Assembly (NCBI RefSeq): GCF_032490495.1
Contig: NZ_JAVYJB010000005.1
Span: forward strand, 62,001 to 126,000
Direction: 5' to 3'
Length of the DNA: 64,000 nt
From: Pilosibacter fragilis
GTDB lineage: Bacteria; Bacillota; Clostridia; Lachnospirales; Lachnospiraceae
Shown piece after piece: positions 10,131 through 18,899 of this stretch. A program made the translations under genes and the position numbers. The number at the start of each line of letters is the position of its first letter. Position 1 is the stretch's first letter. Under the pieces are notes generated by a model. That model saw nothing but the letters and a program-made list of their open reading frames with translations, searched no databases and was not told the DNA's origin.

Positions 10131-11356
10131 AACAGATGCTGCGGGCGCAGATCCTGGCAGAGATGACATATGACCGGCAGATGTCGGACGAGGAGATCGC
10201 GGAGCTTATCGATCGGAGGATGGATGTCTGTATGGAGGAACAGCCGGAGGAATTCCCGCAGACACTTGGGGAGCGCCTAAAGCTTCACCGGGAACTCTTT
10301 GATTCGTTCAGACGTCTGGATATCCTGCAGGAGCTGGTGGACGATCCGAGGGTGACGGAGATCATGGTGAACGGGCCGGACCAGGTATTCGTAGAGACAG
10401 GGGGAAAGATCGGGCGGTGGGAAAAGTCTTTCGAATCCAGGGAGCAGTTGGAAGATCTGATCCAGCAGATCGTCAGCAGTGTGAACCGTATCGTCAACAC
10501 GTCGATGCCGCTGGCGGACGCCAGGCTTTCAGACGGATCCCGAGTTCATGTGGTGTTGGAGCCGATAGCGTTAAACGGTCCGATTTTGACGATCCGGAAA
10601 TTTCCGGAGCCAATGACGATGGAACGCCTTTTGGATTATGGAAGTATTTCCCCGGAAGCCGCGGACCTCTTAAAAACACTTGTAGCTGCGCGGTACAACA
10701 TTTTCGTCAGCGGCGGAACCGGAGCGGGAAAAACGACCTTTTTGAATGCACTCTCAGAGTTTATCCCGCCCGGTGAGCGCGTGATCACGATCGAGGACGC
10801 AGCGGAGCTGCAGTTAAACCACATCGAAAACCTGGTGCGGATGGAGACGAGGGAAGCCAATGCGGAAGGTGCCGGGGCTATTGGGATCGGGGAGCTGATC
10901 CGGGCGGCCCTTCGTATGCGGCCGGACAGGTTGATTATCGGTGAAGTACGTGGAAAAGAGGCGCTGGACCTTTTACAGAGCCTCAACACAGGACATGACG
11001 GCGGCTTTTCCAGCGGACATGCCAACAGTGTGAAGGATATGCTGTCCAGGCTTGAGACTATGGTGCTGATGGCAGCTGATCTGCCGCTGGCGGCGATCCG
11101 GAGCCAGATCGCGTCGGCGGTGGACATTATGGTCCATGTGTCAAGAATGCGGGACAAGACGAGAAAAGTAACGGCGATCGAGGAGGTGGACAGATTTGAA
11201 AACGGCGAGATCATCCTCAATCCCCTGTTTACCTTCCGTGAAGCGGAAAAAGCAGGAGACGGTTTCGGAAATACAGGGAAAGTGGAAGGAAGTCTTGAGC
11301 AGATCGGAACGCTTAAGCACCGGGAAAAACTCAGACTTGCAGGGTATCGAGTATGA
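10118..11356 (+). CDS. cpaF: CpaF/TadA secretion ATPase
   Basis: This 412-residue type II/IV secretion hexameric ATPase powers Tad pilus assembly on the cytoplasmic face. It shows the Walker A SGGTGAGKTTFLNAL (about residue 199), the Asp box with VITIEDAAELQL, the Walker B-like RPDRLIIGEVRG and a His-box-like SLNTGHDGGFSSGHANS. The length is usual. Start codon and tadZ end overlap, so translation is probably coupled. The C-terminal 60 residues are less conserved. Confidence in the family is very high. Confidence 0.95.
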   Translation: MGQLKQMLRAQILAEMTYDRQMSDEEIAELIDRRMDVCMEEQPEEFPQTLGERLKLHRELFDSFRRLDILQELVDDPRVTEIMVNGPDQVFVETGGKIGRWEKSFESREQLEDLIQQIVSSVNRIVNTSMPLADARLSDGSRVHVVLEPIALNGPILTIRKFPEPMTMERLLDYGSISPEAADLLKTLVAARYNIFVSGGTGAGKTTFLNALSEFIPPGERVITIEDAAELQLNHIENLVRMETREANAEGAGAIGIGELIRAALRMRPDRLIIGEVRGKEALDLLQSLNTGHDGGFSSGHANSVKDMLSRLETMVLMAADLPLAAIRSQIASAVDIMVHVSRMRDKTRKVTAIEEVDRFENGEIILNPLFTFREAEKAGDGFGNTGKVEGSLEQIGTLKHREKLRLAGYRV

Positions 11357-12083
11357 GACGTATACGCTGAGCCGAAGGGAGTGGGTGCTTTACGGGGCAG
11401 AAGGAATTCTTTTGGCAGCGGCGCTGGACTATGTGTTTTACCGGAGTTTTCTTTTGATTTTGCTTATTTTTCCGGCAGGGATCCTGTTTCCACTGACCTT
11501 AAAGAATAAGCTGAAGCAGAGGCGGATGGAAAAACTGCGGGGAGAGTTTAAGGACGCGATCCTCGCGGTGGCATCAGGGCTGAATGCAGGGTATTCGGTG
11601 GAGAATGCATTTGCGGTGAGCTTAAAGGAAATGGAGGAGATCCACGGGAGCGATTCTATGATCGCGAAGGAGATCCGGCTGATCCTGCGAAAGGTCCGGA
11701 TGAATCTGACATTTGAGGATGCTTTGGGGGACTTTGCGGCGAGAAGCGGCCTGGACGATGTGAAAAATTTTGCGGACGTGTTTCTTGCGGCGAGAAAGAG
11801 CGGTGGGGAACTGATGCGGATCATCGCCAGGACCGCAGAGATCATCGGGGAAAAGATCCGGATCCAGGAGGAGATCCTGACGGCAACGGCATCAAAACGC
11901 ATGGAGCAAAGGATCATGAGCGGGATTCCTGTTCTGATCGTTATCTACATTGAGCTGACGTCACCGGGATTCTTTGGGATCCTGTATACAACGCTGGTCG
12001 GGCGGATGCTGATGACGGTCTGCCTTGCAGTCTATCTTGCTTCATGCTGGCTGGCCGATCATTTTCTGGAGATCGAAGTATGA
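11337..12083 (+). CDS. tadB: TadB-like inner-membrane platform protein
   Basis: This is a type II secretion F-domain protein. It begins in family style with YETYTLSRREW and a membrane pair (about residues 15-50 from the TTG). The conserved cytoplasmic stretch has SGLNAGYSVENAF, and two C-terminal membrane helices follow. The frame is open back to an ATG at 11196, which would overlap cpaF by 160 nt. The domain itself starts only near 11337, where a TTG follows GGGAAA by 9 nt, so I prefer that start. Another TTG at 11295 is possible. With TadC it forms the platform on which Flp pilin is polymerised. Confidence 0.8.
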   Translation: MQGIEYETYTLSRREWVLYGAEGILLAAALDYVFYRSFLLILLIFPAGILFPLTLKNKLKQRRMEKLRGEFKDAILAVASGLNAGYSVENAFAVSLKEMEEIHGSDSMIAKEIRLILRKVRMNLTFEDALGDFAARSGLDDVKNFADVFLAARKSGGELMRIIARTAEIIGEKIRIQEEILTATASKRMEQRIMSGIPVLIVIYIELTSPGFFGILYTTLVGRMLMTVCLAVYLASCWLADHFLEIEV

Positions 12084-13306
12084 GAGAGAAGTCGCGAAGA
12101 GGCAGGTTGAACGAATACGGAAAAGAGTATGGAAAGTATGCGGCGTGTGTGCTCTCTGGTTTCGCACTCTACGGGTTATCAGAGGCGGCAGGAGAAATAG
12201 GGGATCCTGTCCGTGACAGAGTTCTCGTCCGAAATGAGTATGGCGGCGGGGACCGGCAGTATGAGCTTCTGGTGGAAGGTCTGGAAAACGGGAAGGAACA
12301 GGTGGAAGTCACGGTTCCCGAGAGGAAAATGTCAGACGCGGAGGTCCGGAAAGAACTTCCGGGGATCGTGGAGTACCTGGAGGGGGAGATACTGGGGAAA
12401 AATTCGTCTCTTTCGAAGGTACAGAGTGACCTGAACCTTACCAGGACGATTGCAAAGTATGGACTTTCTGTTGAATGGGAGTCCGAGGCCCCAGAGACCG
12501 TGAGCGATATGGGACTGATCGGCTCCGAGGTGCCTGAGAGCGGGAAAACGGTGACTCTGCGGGCAGGACTTATGAACGGATCCTCAGTTACCTGGGTGGA
12601 GATCCCTGTGACGGTGTTTCCGGAAGCCGAGACGCTGGGAGAAACATTTGCTGTGTTTTTGGGGAAGCTTGCAAAGAAAGATCTGGAGACAGGACAGGTG
12701 GTGCTGCCCGAGACTTTTGACGGGAGAACTTTACATTATCGGTCGGCAGATGGAGGCGGAAACGGCGGACTGATCTTTCTGGGGATCGCTGCGGCGCTGT
12801 GTCTGTTCCTGAAGGAAAAGAGTGACGCCAAGGAAGCGAAAAAGCAGTGGGAAGACCGGATGATCCTGGATTATCCGGAGCTGTTGTTGAACTTTGTGGT
12901 TCTGACCGGGGCCGGTTATCCGGTCCGACAGGCATGGAAAAAGCAGGTCATGGATGCAGAAAGCAAAAACACAGTGCTTCTTCATCCGGTATATCGGGAG
13001 ATGAGAAGTGCCTTGAACCAGATGGAGACCGGGACACCTGAGATCCGGGCATACGGGGAATTTGGGCGGCGGATCGGTCTGGGATGCTATATAAAATTTG
13101 CGTCCCTGCTTGGAAACAGTGTGAGTACGGGAGGAAAAGATCTGAGGCGGCTTCTTGAGGAGGAGATGGAGACGGCATTCCGTCAGAGAAAAGAACTTGC
13201 GCTCCGAAAAGGCGAGGAGGCGTCCACAAAGCTTCTGATCCCAATGTTTCTCATGCTGGGGGTTGTGATGGTCATGGTGGTGGCACCGGCGTTTTTGGCA
13301 CTGTAG
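12080..13306 (+). CDS. tadC: TadC-like platform protein with large extracytoplasmic insert
   Basis: The ATG at 12080 overlaps the tadB stop as ATGA. The 408-residue product has a short N-terminal hydrophobic segment (about residues 20-38), then about 200 polar, beta-rich residues likely outside the membrane. A membrane helix follows (GGLIFLGIAAALCLFL), then a T2SS F-like C-terminal half with YPELLLNFVVLTGAGYPV and a last hydrophobic helix. Usual TadC proteins are near 300 residues and lack this outer domain. The platform role is inferred from position and the C-terminal half. Confidence 0.78.
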   Translation: MREKSRRGRLNEYGKEYGKYAACVLSGFALYGLSEAAGEIGDPVRDRVLVRNEYGGGDRQYELLVEGLENGKEQVEVTVPERKMSDAEVRKELPGIVEYLEGEILGKNSSLSKVQSDLNLTRTIAKYGLSVEWESEAPETVSDMGLIGSEVPESGKTVTLRAGLMNGSSVTWVEIPVTVFPEAETLGETFAVFLGKLAKKDLETGQVVLPETFDGRTLHYRSADGGGNGGLIFLGIAAALCLFLKEKSDAKEAKKQWEDRMILDYPELLLNFVVLTGAGYPVRQAWKKQVMDAESKNTVLLHPVYREMRSALNQMETGTPEIRAYGEFGRRIGLGCYIKFASLLGNSVSTGGKDLRRLLEEEMETAFRQRKELALRKGEEASTKLLIPMFLMLGVVMVMVVAPAFLAL

Positions 13307-13401
13307 AGACTGAAAAAAAGATCCTTTCTGTTTTAGCTGCATGGTGGAAAATGCCTGCGGCAGGAATGGGAAGATCCAGAAGAGATATGGGAGGTGTATG
13401 T

Positions 13402-13569
13402 ATGCAGTTGAAGAAATTTCTTATGGAAGAAGATGGCGTTGGAGTTATTGAGGTCGTTCTGATCCTCGTAGTGCTCATTGGGCTTGTCATTGTGTTTAAG
13501 ACCCAGATCAACAAGCTTTTGACGGCAATCTTTACGGAGATCAACAAACAGGCGAAAGAGGTATATTAG
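13402..13569 (+). CDS. flp: Flp-family type IVb pilin
   Basis: This 55-residue prepilin starts at the ATG 7 nt behind GGGAGG. It has a short basic leader, then the cleavage-type sequence EEDG/VGVIE followed by a hydrophobic stretch VVLILVVLIGLVIV. The Glu is at position +5 after the Gly, as an A24 peptidase requires. It is the major pilin of the Tad pilus and lies between the platform genes and the pseudopilin-like genes. The upstream in-frame ATG at 13351 is unlikely because it lacks a ribosome site. Confidence 0.92.
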   Translation: MQLKKFLMEEDGVGVIEVVLILVVLIGLVIVFKTQINKLLTAIFTEINKQAKEVY

Positions 13570-15426
13570 ATGAGATACCGGGGAGAGATTACGGTTTTTC
13601 TGAGTCTGACGCTGATATGTGTACTGTCGCTTGTTCTGGGACTTGTGGAATCGGCGAGAACAGCGGGAGCGAGACTGTATCTTCGGATGGCATCGGATTC
13701 GGCGGTGTCATCGGTGATGAGTTACTATAACCGAAATTTATGGGATCGCTATCAGCTCCTATTTCTGGAATATGAATCGGAGGCGGCGATCAAGGAGACC
13801 TTCGGCCGCTATCTCGATTTCTATCTGGAACAGGCAAATATGTATCCGGCAAGACGGAAAAACGTAACACTCTCCGGAATGTCCCGTATGGTGGATGAGA
13901 ATGGGAGATGGCTTGAGGAGGAGATCGCTGCCTATATGAAGTACCGTTTCCCGGAGCTTGCAGTGTCCGGAAGCGGGGTTTTGAAGGAAGCGGAGCAGGT
14001 AAAGAAAGCGGGAGACTTCCATACTCTGTATGATTCCTGCTGCGGATCCGGGCGTTCGGTGCGCAGGCTGGAAAAGGCGGGGCAGGCGGTTGAAAAGTCA
14101 CTGAAGACGATAGAAGAAACTCGGGAAAAGCTTTGCGATGCGGCAGATGAAGAGAGAGCGGCTGCATTTAAGAGGCATGCGGCTGTTTTAAAGCGGGAAC
14201 TAAAAGGATTTCCGGGTCTGGTGAAACAGTTTCAGAAGGAACTGGAGCGCCTGGAAACAGAGAACAAAAAAATGGATTCCGGACAGTTGGAAGACGAGAC
14301 AGCGTCCGGGACATTGGGACAGGAAATATCAACATGTAATGAGGTGGTCAAAAGCGCAAAGGAGCGGCTTGATGGATATCTGCAGAATGAAACGCAAACC
14401 GAGCGGAACCTGGAGCTTCTGGAGGAGGCATGCGGGCTTCTCGATATGGAATCGGATGCGGAGGATGAAGAGGAGGAAGAAACAGAATGGGAGCAGATCA
14501 GTCAGTGCGTGGAGGAGATGGAGAACTTGGAGTCAGTGGATTCTGGGCCGAAGGATAAGAAGAAAGCGGCTGCAGTGGACCGCCTGGAGGAGCTTTTTGA
14601 CAAAGAACTGCTGGATATTCTTCTTCCTGCCGGAACGGCGATCTCGCAGAACGCTGTTTCCTTAAAAGGAATTCCGTCCGCGTCGAAATATCAGAATGAT
14701 ACGGAAAGCTCAGATACAGAGGGAACCGGGCTTTTGGAGGCGGCATCGAGACAGATGGCTGTAAATGCATATGTTCCGCTGTATTTCTCTTCATTCTTAA
14801 AAGAAAATGAATCAGAACCATCGGCATTGCGATATGAGATGGAATATCTTCTTGCAGGAAAAAAATCGGACCGGGAAAACTTAAAGGATGCTGTGAACCA
14901 GGTACTTACACTCAGAGGAGCAATGAACTTACTGTTTTTGCTGAATTCTCCGGATAAAAAGGCGGAGGCGGATGCCCTGGCGGCAGCAGTGGCGGTGGGA
15001 ATCGTACCAGCGCAGATGGCGTTGTCTTTTTTTATCCTGACGCTGTGGGCGTTCGGGGAGGCAGTGCTGGATGTAAAAATGCTGTTGGCGGGCGGAAAGA
15101 TACCGTTCTGGAAGACAGAAGGAACCTGGAAGACCTGTCTTTCCGGGCTGTTGGATCAGTCGTTTTTGAAGGAGACAGGGGAATGCTCCGGGGATGGAAG
15201 AACATATACGGAGTATTTAAGCTGCTTGATCTTTCTCATGGATCGGAAAACAAGAAATTTCCGGATGATGGATCTGATCCAGTGGAATATCCGGACGGAA
15301 CAGGCGGATTTCTCAGTGGCGAACTGCGCATACCAGATTGAGATCGAGGCGGAGGTTTTGCAGAAGCATATGTTTTTTCAGAAAGAGGAATATAAGGGAA
15401 CTGTGTATGTGGCGGGATCGTATTAA
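13570..15426 (+). CDS. DUF5702 protein, TadG-like pilus accessory protein
   Basis: This 618-residue protein begins directly after the pilin stop. An N-terminal RGEITVFLSLTL segment leads one hydrophobic helix (about 8-30). The body is a long charged, coiled-coil-rich ectodomain (about 150-320, with an acidic patch of Asp/Glu near 295-310). A second hydrophobic region lies near residues 475-495. This is the DUF5702 family found in Lachnospiraceae Tad clusters, probably a minor or tip component analogous to TadG. The family call rests on the N-terminal motif and context. The reaction, if any, is unknown. Confidence 0.75.
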   Translation: MRYRGEITVFLSLTLICVLSLVLGLVESARTAGARLYLRMASDSAVSSVMSYYNRNLWDRYQLLFLEYESEAAIKETFGRYLDFYLEQANMYPARRKNVTLSGMSRMVDENGRWLEEEIAAYMKYRFPELAVSGSGVLKEAEQVKKAGDFHTLYDSCCGSGRSVRRLEKAGQAVEKSLKTIEETREKLCDAADEERAAAFKRHAAVLKRELKGFPGLVKQFQKELERLETENKKMDSGQLEDETASGTLGQEISTCNEVVKSAKERLDGYLQNETQTERNLELLEEACGLLDMESDAEDEEEEETEWEQISQCVEEMENLESVDSGPKDKKKAAAVDRLEELFDKELLDILLPAGTAISQNAVSLKGIPSASKYQNDTESSDTEGTGLLEAASRQMAVNAYVPLYFSSFLKENESEPSALRYEMEYLLAGKKSDRENLKDAVNQVLTLRGAMNLLFLLNSPDKKAEADALAAAVAVGIVPAQMALSFFILTLWAFGEAVLDVKMLLAGGKIPFWKTEGTWKTCLSGLLDQSFLKETGECSGDGRTYTEYLSCLIFLMDRKTRNFRMMDLIQWNIRTEQADFSVANCAYQIEIEAEVLQKHMFFQKEEYKGTVYVAGSY

Positions 15427-15446
15427 TGCTGTGGAAACAGCCCCCA

Positions 15447-15550
15447 TCATCTGACTGTAAGAAAACATAATCTGGAAGACAAAAATCCCATCGGCGCAGC
15501 CGATCTGGAATAGATTCCTGATTGTAACTATGAAGGTACTGAGTAGTTAC
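15447..15550 (+). repeat. Interspersed repeat family C, copy 1 (diverged 5' end)
   Basis: It shares long blocks with 30907-31038 and 45398-45528, including AAAAATCCCATCGGCGCAGC and a GGTACTG..AGTTA terminus. It separates the DUF5702 gene from the next pilus gene, the only large gap in the operon. The first 30 nt are diverged. Confidence 0.75.
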
Positions 15551-15574
15551 ATTTAATTTAGATAAAGGAGGTGT

Positions 15575-16486
15575 ATGGCTGTGCTCTTCTTTGCCAGTTT
15601 TGATGAAATGAATAAGCAATGCCATTCTTATAGGAAAAATATGTCTCTCCAAGTACATGATCCCCTGCTGGCAAGGAGAGCGCATCCATGCACCTCCTCA
15701 CTCCCGGCCTCCATGACAGTGGAGGCTGCGCTTGTCCTTCCACTCGCCCTGTTTTTCTTTCTGGCACTTCTCCAACCAGTTATCTGGCTTGACAGGCAGA
15801 GAAAGGTTCAGACTGCCATGGAGCGGATTGGCGAGGAGATCAGTCAATATGGGATTTTGGCGGAGTCGGTGGAAACCGGAGACAGTGAGTTGCCGGCATT
15901 CTGTACGGACGCTGCGGCAGCTCTTTGGATCCGGGGAAAAGTCGGGCAGTACGCGGATCATGTGACGGTGAAAAAGGCAGATGTATACGGAGAGAACGGT
16001 GAGATCGAGTTTGCGGCGGAGTATCAGGAGGAGATTCCATTTTTTGAGACAGTTCTGGGAAAACAGACGGAGACTGTGGCTGTGAAACGGAGGTCCTGGA
16101 TCGGAATTCCCGGGAAATTAAAGGGAGACGGGACTTCTCAAGATGGTGATGGGGATGAGCAGACGGAGATGGTCTATGTAGGGGCCGGAATAGGGAGATA
16201 TCACCTGTTCCGGGACTGCCATTATATTTCGAATGAGTACATGACTGTCACAAGATCTGAGGCAGAAAACGGCAAGGTTCCCGGAGAAAAGCGAACGCCC
16301 TGTGCCGTCTGCGGGAAAAAGGGAGATGGATCGGAGACCGTCTATATCACGACGGCAGGCGAGCACTATCACTGCAATAAAAATTGCAGGTCTATGATAT
16401 CCTATGTGCGGGAAGTACCGAAGGATGAGGCGGAACATCTGGGATTGTGCTCATACTGTGTGAGGAAAAAGGGGGAGACAGAATGA
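15575..16486 (+). CDS. TadE-like pseudopilin with C-terminal Cys-rich modules
   Basis: This 303-residue protein has AAAGGAGG just before the ATG; the GTG two codons later has better spacing. An N-terminal region with SMTVEAALVLPLALFFF (about residues 46-62) is a TadE/TadF-type prepilin motif and membrane anchor. The C-terminal 100 residues hold two similar Cys modules, each roughly 'VYxxxxGxxYHxxxxC...CxxC' (first ending CAVCGKK, second CSYCVRK). They look like paired metal-binding or disulfide units exposed outside the cell. It ends in an ATGA overlap with the A24 peptidase gene. The role is probably minor pilin. Confidence 0.75.
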   Translation: MAVLFFASFDEMNKQCHSYRKNMSLQVHDPLLARRAHPCTSSLPASMTVEAALVLPLALFFFLALLQPVIWLDRQRKVQTAMERIGEEISQYGILAESVETGDSELPAFCTDAAAALWIRGKVGQYADHVTVKKADVYGENGEIEFAAEYQEEIPFFETVLGKQTETVAVKRRSWIGIPGKLKGDGTSQDGDGDEQTEMVYVGAGIGRYHLFRDCHYISNEYMTVTRSEAENGKVPGEKRTPCAVCGKKGDGSETVYITTAGEHYHCNKNCRSMISYVREVPKDEAEHLGLCSYCVRKKGETE

Positions 16487-16914
16487 ATCTGTTTTTTGTT
16501 TTTTTAGGAACCGCAGCCTGGCAGGATCTCAGAACGAGAAGCATCAGCCTGGAGGTACTGGCGGGCGGAGCGGCAGTAGGGATCATAACCTGCATATGGA
16601 AGGAACGGCTTCCGGGGGAGATCGTTCTGGCGATGATTCCTGGAATTATGCTTTTGCTGATTGGAATGTTGACAAGGGGGCTCCTGGGTGAGGGCGACGG
16701 GTGGTTTTTTATTGTATCCGGATTTTTCCTTGGGTGGCAGGAGTGTGTGATGTTATTGATCTCCGGGCAGATTTTCTGCGGAATATTTGGGCTTGCGATA
16801 ATGGTCGGCGCACAGATCGGAACTGGAAGGGAAAATATCCGAAAACTGCGGCTGCCGTTTTTGCCGTTTCTTTTACCTGCGTCACTGTGGATGGTGCTTA
16901 TGAGGATGATATGA
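16483..16914 (+). CDS. A24 prepilin peptidase (intact)
   Basis: The ATG at 16483, behind GGGGGAGA, overlaps the previous stop. The 143-residue membrane protein has both catalytic Asp motifs of the A24 family: AAWQDLRTRSI near the N-terminus and GEGDGWFF near residue 75. About five hydrophobic helices are visible. It should remove the leader of the Flp pilin and of the TadE-like proteins. Because the operon's first A24 gene carries a stop, this copy may be the working one. It is short compared with usual 160-175-residue enzymes. Confidence 0.82.
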   Translation: MNLFFVFLGTAAWQDLRTRSISLEVLAGGAAVGIITCIWKERLPGEIVLAMIPGIMLLLIGMLTRGLLGEGDGWFFIVSGFFLGWQECVMLLISGQIFCGIFGLAIMVGAQIGTGRENIRKLRLPFLPFLLPASLWMVLMRMI

Positions 16915-17324
16915 GAAAGACGACTTGCATAAAGAAATATTACAGCGCCAGCATAACGGTAGAGGCATCCATAATTCTTTCGGTGGTCTTACTATCCCTG
17001 GCGGCATTTATCCGATATGCCTATACGGTCCATGATACGGTGACTGGCAGTATGATCCTGGAGGAAACACTGGAGCGGGCCAGGAATAACGTCAATAAGA
17101 AAAAAACGATAGATTCTTTTGAGCAGGAGGGAAGCCAGATGGGGAACCCAAGGCTTTATCTGGGAGCATATGAGCTCCATCTGAATCTGGGAGCGCTGAC
17201 GGCAGAAGGTGACGCGGCGGCGGGGGACTGGAGTCTTCATATAGAGCGGGCGGATATCCACCCGGAGACTTTTCTGCGGCAGCAGGACGCCTTGAAGAAA
17301 ATAAAAGACAGGATCGATGACTGA
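16911..17324 (+). CDS. TadE-like minor pilin
   Basis: The ATG overlaps the preceding stop as ATGA. The 137-residue product starts with a basic leader and SASITVEASIILSVVLL, the TadE-type cleavage and membrane motif (Glu in the hydrophobic stretch). A helical, charged ectodomain of about 100 residues follows. The longer frame from 16701 overlaps the peptidase gene and is rejected. It is co-translated with the next gene, since stop and start share one base. It is likely a minor pilus subunit. Confidence 0.72.
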   Translation: MRKTTCIKKYYSASITVEASIILSVVLLSLAAFIRYAYTVHDTVTGSMILEETLERARNNVNKKKTIDSFEQEGSQMGNPRLYLGAYELHLNLGALTAEGDAAAGDWSLHIERADIHPETFLRQQDALKKIKDRIDD

Positions 17325-18787
17325 TGAAAACAGAATTTAAACGAGAAATGAACCGAAATTACATGGTACTGCACCCGGAAAAAGAGATCGGGGGATCCTA
17401 TGCGCTGCGGATGCTGTCGGAAAACAGGATCAACGGACTTCTGCCGTTTCAGGAAAAAAGGATCGATGGGGAGACATTCCTGTATTTTAATATCACGTCG
17501 AGACAGTCGCTAGCCAGAATGATGGAATACCGGTCATTTAAGGCAAAGGAGATCCGGCAGATCACCAGTGATCTGGTCGTCACCATGACGGCATTGGAAA
17601 GGTTCCTGATGGACGGAGACCAGCTTTGTCTGGAACCGGATATGATCTATGTGGATCCGGATGACCTGAAAGCGAATTTCTGCCTTCTTCCAGGGAGTGG
17701 CAGTCAGTTTGAGGAGAGTTTCCGGAAACTGGCACGGTATATTCTGGACCATGTGGATCACACAGACGGAGACGCGGTAGTTCTGGCATTCGCTCTGTTT
17801 CGGGCAGGAGAAAAGGAAAATCTGGGGATCCGGGATCTGGAAAAATGTCTGCGGGCGGGAGAAAGAGACGGGAAAGAAGATATTTTCGGGGAAAACACTG
17901 GAAAGGAAAAGTTATATGAAGCAGAGAGAAAAATGGTCAGGGAATATGGGACAGGGGCAGCAGGAGAGCTGCCGCGACACCAGGGAGAAAAGCAAAATGG
18001 ATCAGAAGGAAAGTACAGATATTCTGAGATCAAGAAAATGGATCTTTCAGGCGAGACAGAAGAACTGGCAGAGGAGAAAGGGCTGAAGCACGGGAAAAAC
18101 TTGTTTTCAGTGCTGTTTGCGGTTTTGATGGTAGCTGTTCCGGTGGCAGTTTACTTTATTGTCGGAATCGATCGGATTCTGGAATGGAAATGGGGAATCC
18201 TTGCGGCGGAAGGTGTGCTGATGGCCGGCGTGATATTCTTTCGTGTGAGAAAAGATGAAGAAGAGACCGGGGAAACAGAAGAGGACTGGGAAGTTGAGTT
18301 CCGGGAAGAAGAGGACAGGGAGCGCGGAGGAATGCCGGACAAAATTGAATACCGGAGAGATATGGCGGAAGTGTGGGGAGATGCAGAAAATAATGAGAAT
18401 GGCATTTATACTGATCCTAATGACTTAAGAACTGATGTAAGACAAAGAGAATCTGATGAAATGCAGACAGTGCTTCTTACGGGAAGACAGATATACCCGG
18501 CGACAAGACGTCTCGTCCCGGAAAATGGGGGCGAGGACGTCCTGGTCCGATATTTCCCGTTTATTATTGGAAAGAACCGGGAAATATCGGATTTCTGCCT
18601 GAATCTGCCTCAGATCAGCCGGATCCACGCGAAAATTGAAGAAGATAAGGACGGATATATGATCACGGATCTCAATTCAACGAATGGAACCAGTGTAAAT
18701 GGGCGGTTCCTGGAGACAAATGAGAGTATTCATATAGAACCAGGGGAAATGCTCTCTTTTGCGGATCAGAGATACCGTTTTTTGTAG
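17324..18787 (+). CDS. DUF6382-FHA membrane protein
   Basis: In this 487-residue protein the N-terminal 170 residues resemble DUF6382, a domain that accompanies FHA in Lachnospiraceae Tad operons. Two membrane helices lie near residues 260-305. The C-terminal FHA domain (about 400-487) has the expected FIIGKN, SRIHAKI and LNSTNGTSVNG motifs, which bind phospho-threonine. It is the last gene of the pilus operon, and it suggests control of assembly by a Ser/Thr kinase encoded elsewhere. The FHA call is certain; the DUF6382 name is from memory of the pattern. Confidence 0.85.
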   Translation: MKTEFKREMNRNYMVLHPEKEIGGSYALRMLSENRINGLLPFQEKRIDGETFLYFNITSRQSLARMMEYRSFKAKEIRQITSDLVVTMTALERFLMDGDQLCLEPDMIYVDPDDLKANFCLLPGSGSQFEESFRKLARYILDHVDHTDGDAVVLAFALFRAGEKENLGIRDLEKCLRAGERDGKEDIFGENTGKEKLYEAERKMVREYGTGAAGELPRHQGEKQNGSEGKYRYSEIKKMDLSGETEELAEEKGLKHGKNLFSVLFAVLMVAVPVAVYFIVGIDRILEWKWGILAAEGVLMAGVIFFRVRKDEEETGETEEDWEVEFREEEDRERGGMPDKIEYRRDMAEVWGDAENNENGIYTDPNDLRTDVRQRESDEMQTVLLTGRQIYPATRRLVPENGGEDVLVRYFPFIIGKNREISDFCLNLPQISRIHAKIEEDKDGYMITDLNSTNGTSVNGRFLETNESIHIEPGEMLSFADQRYRFL

Positions 18788-18899
18788 GATCTCCTGGGTA
18801 AAAGTTCCGTTAAAGAGAAAGTAAAAATACAAAACAGGGGTGGTGTTTTTCGGACATTTGGTCTATGATATATCCATCAATGATGAAAGGAGGGGTATT

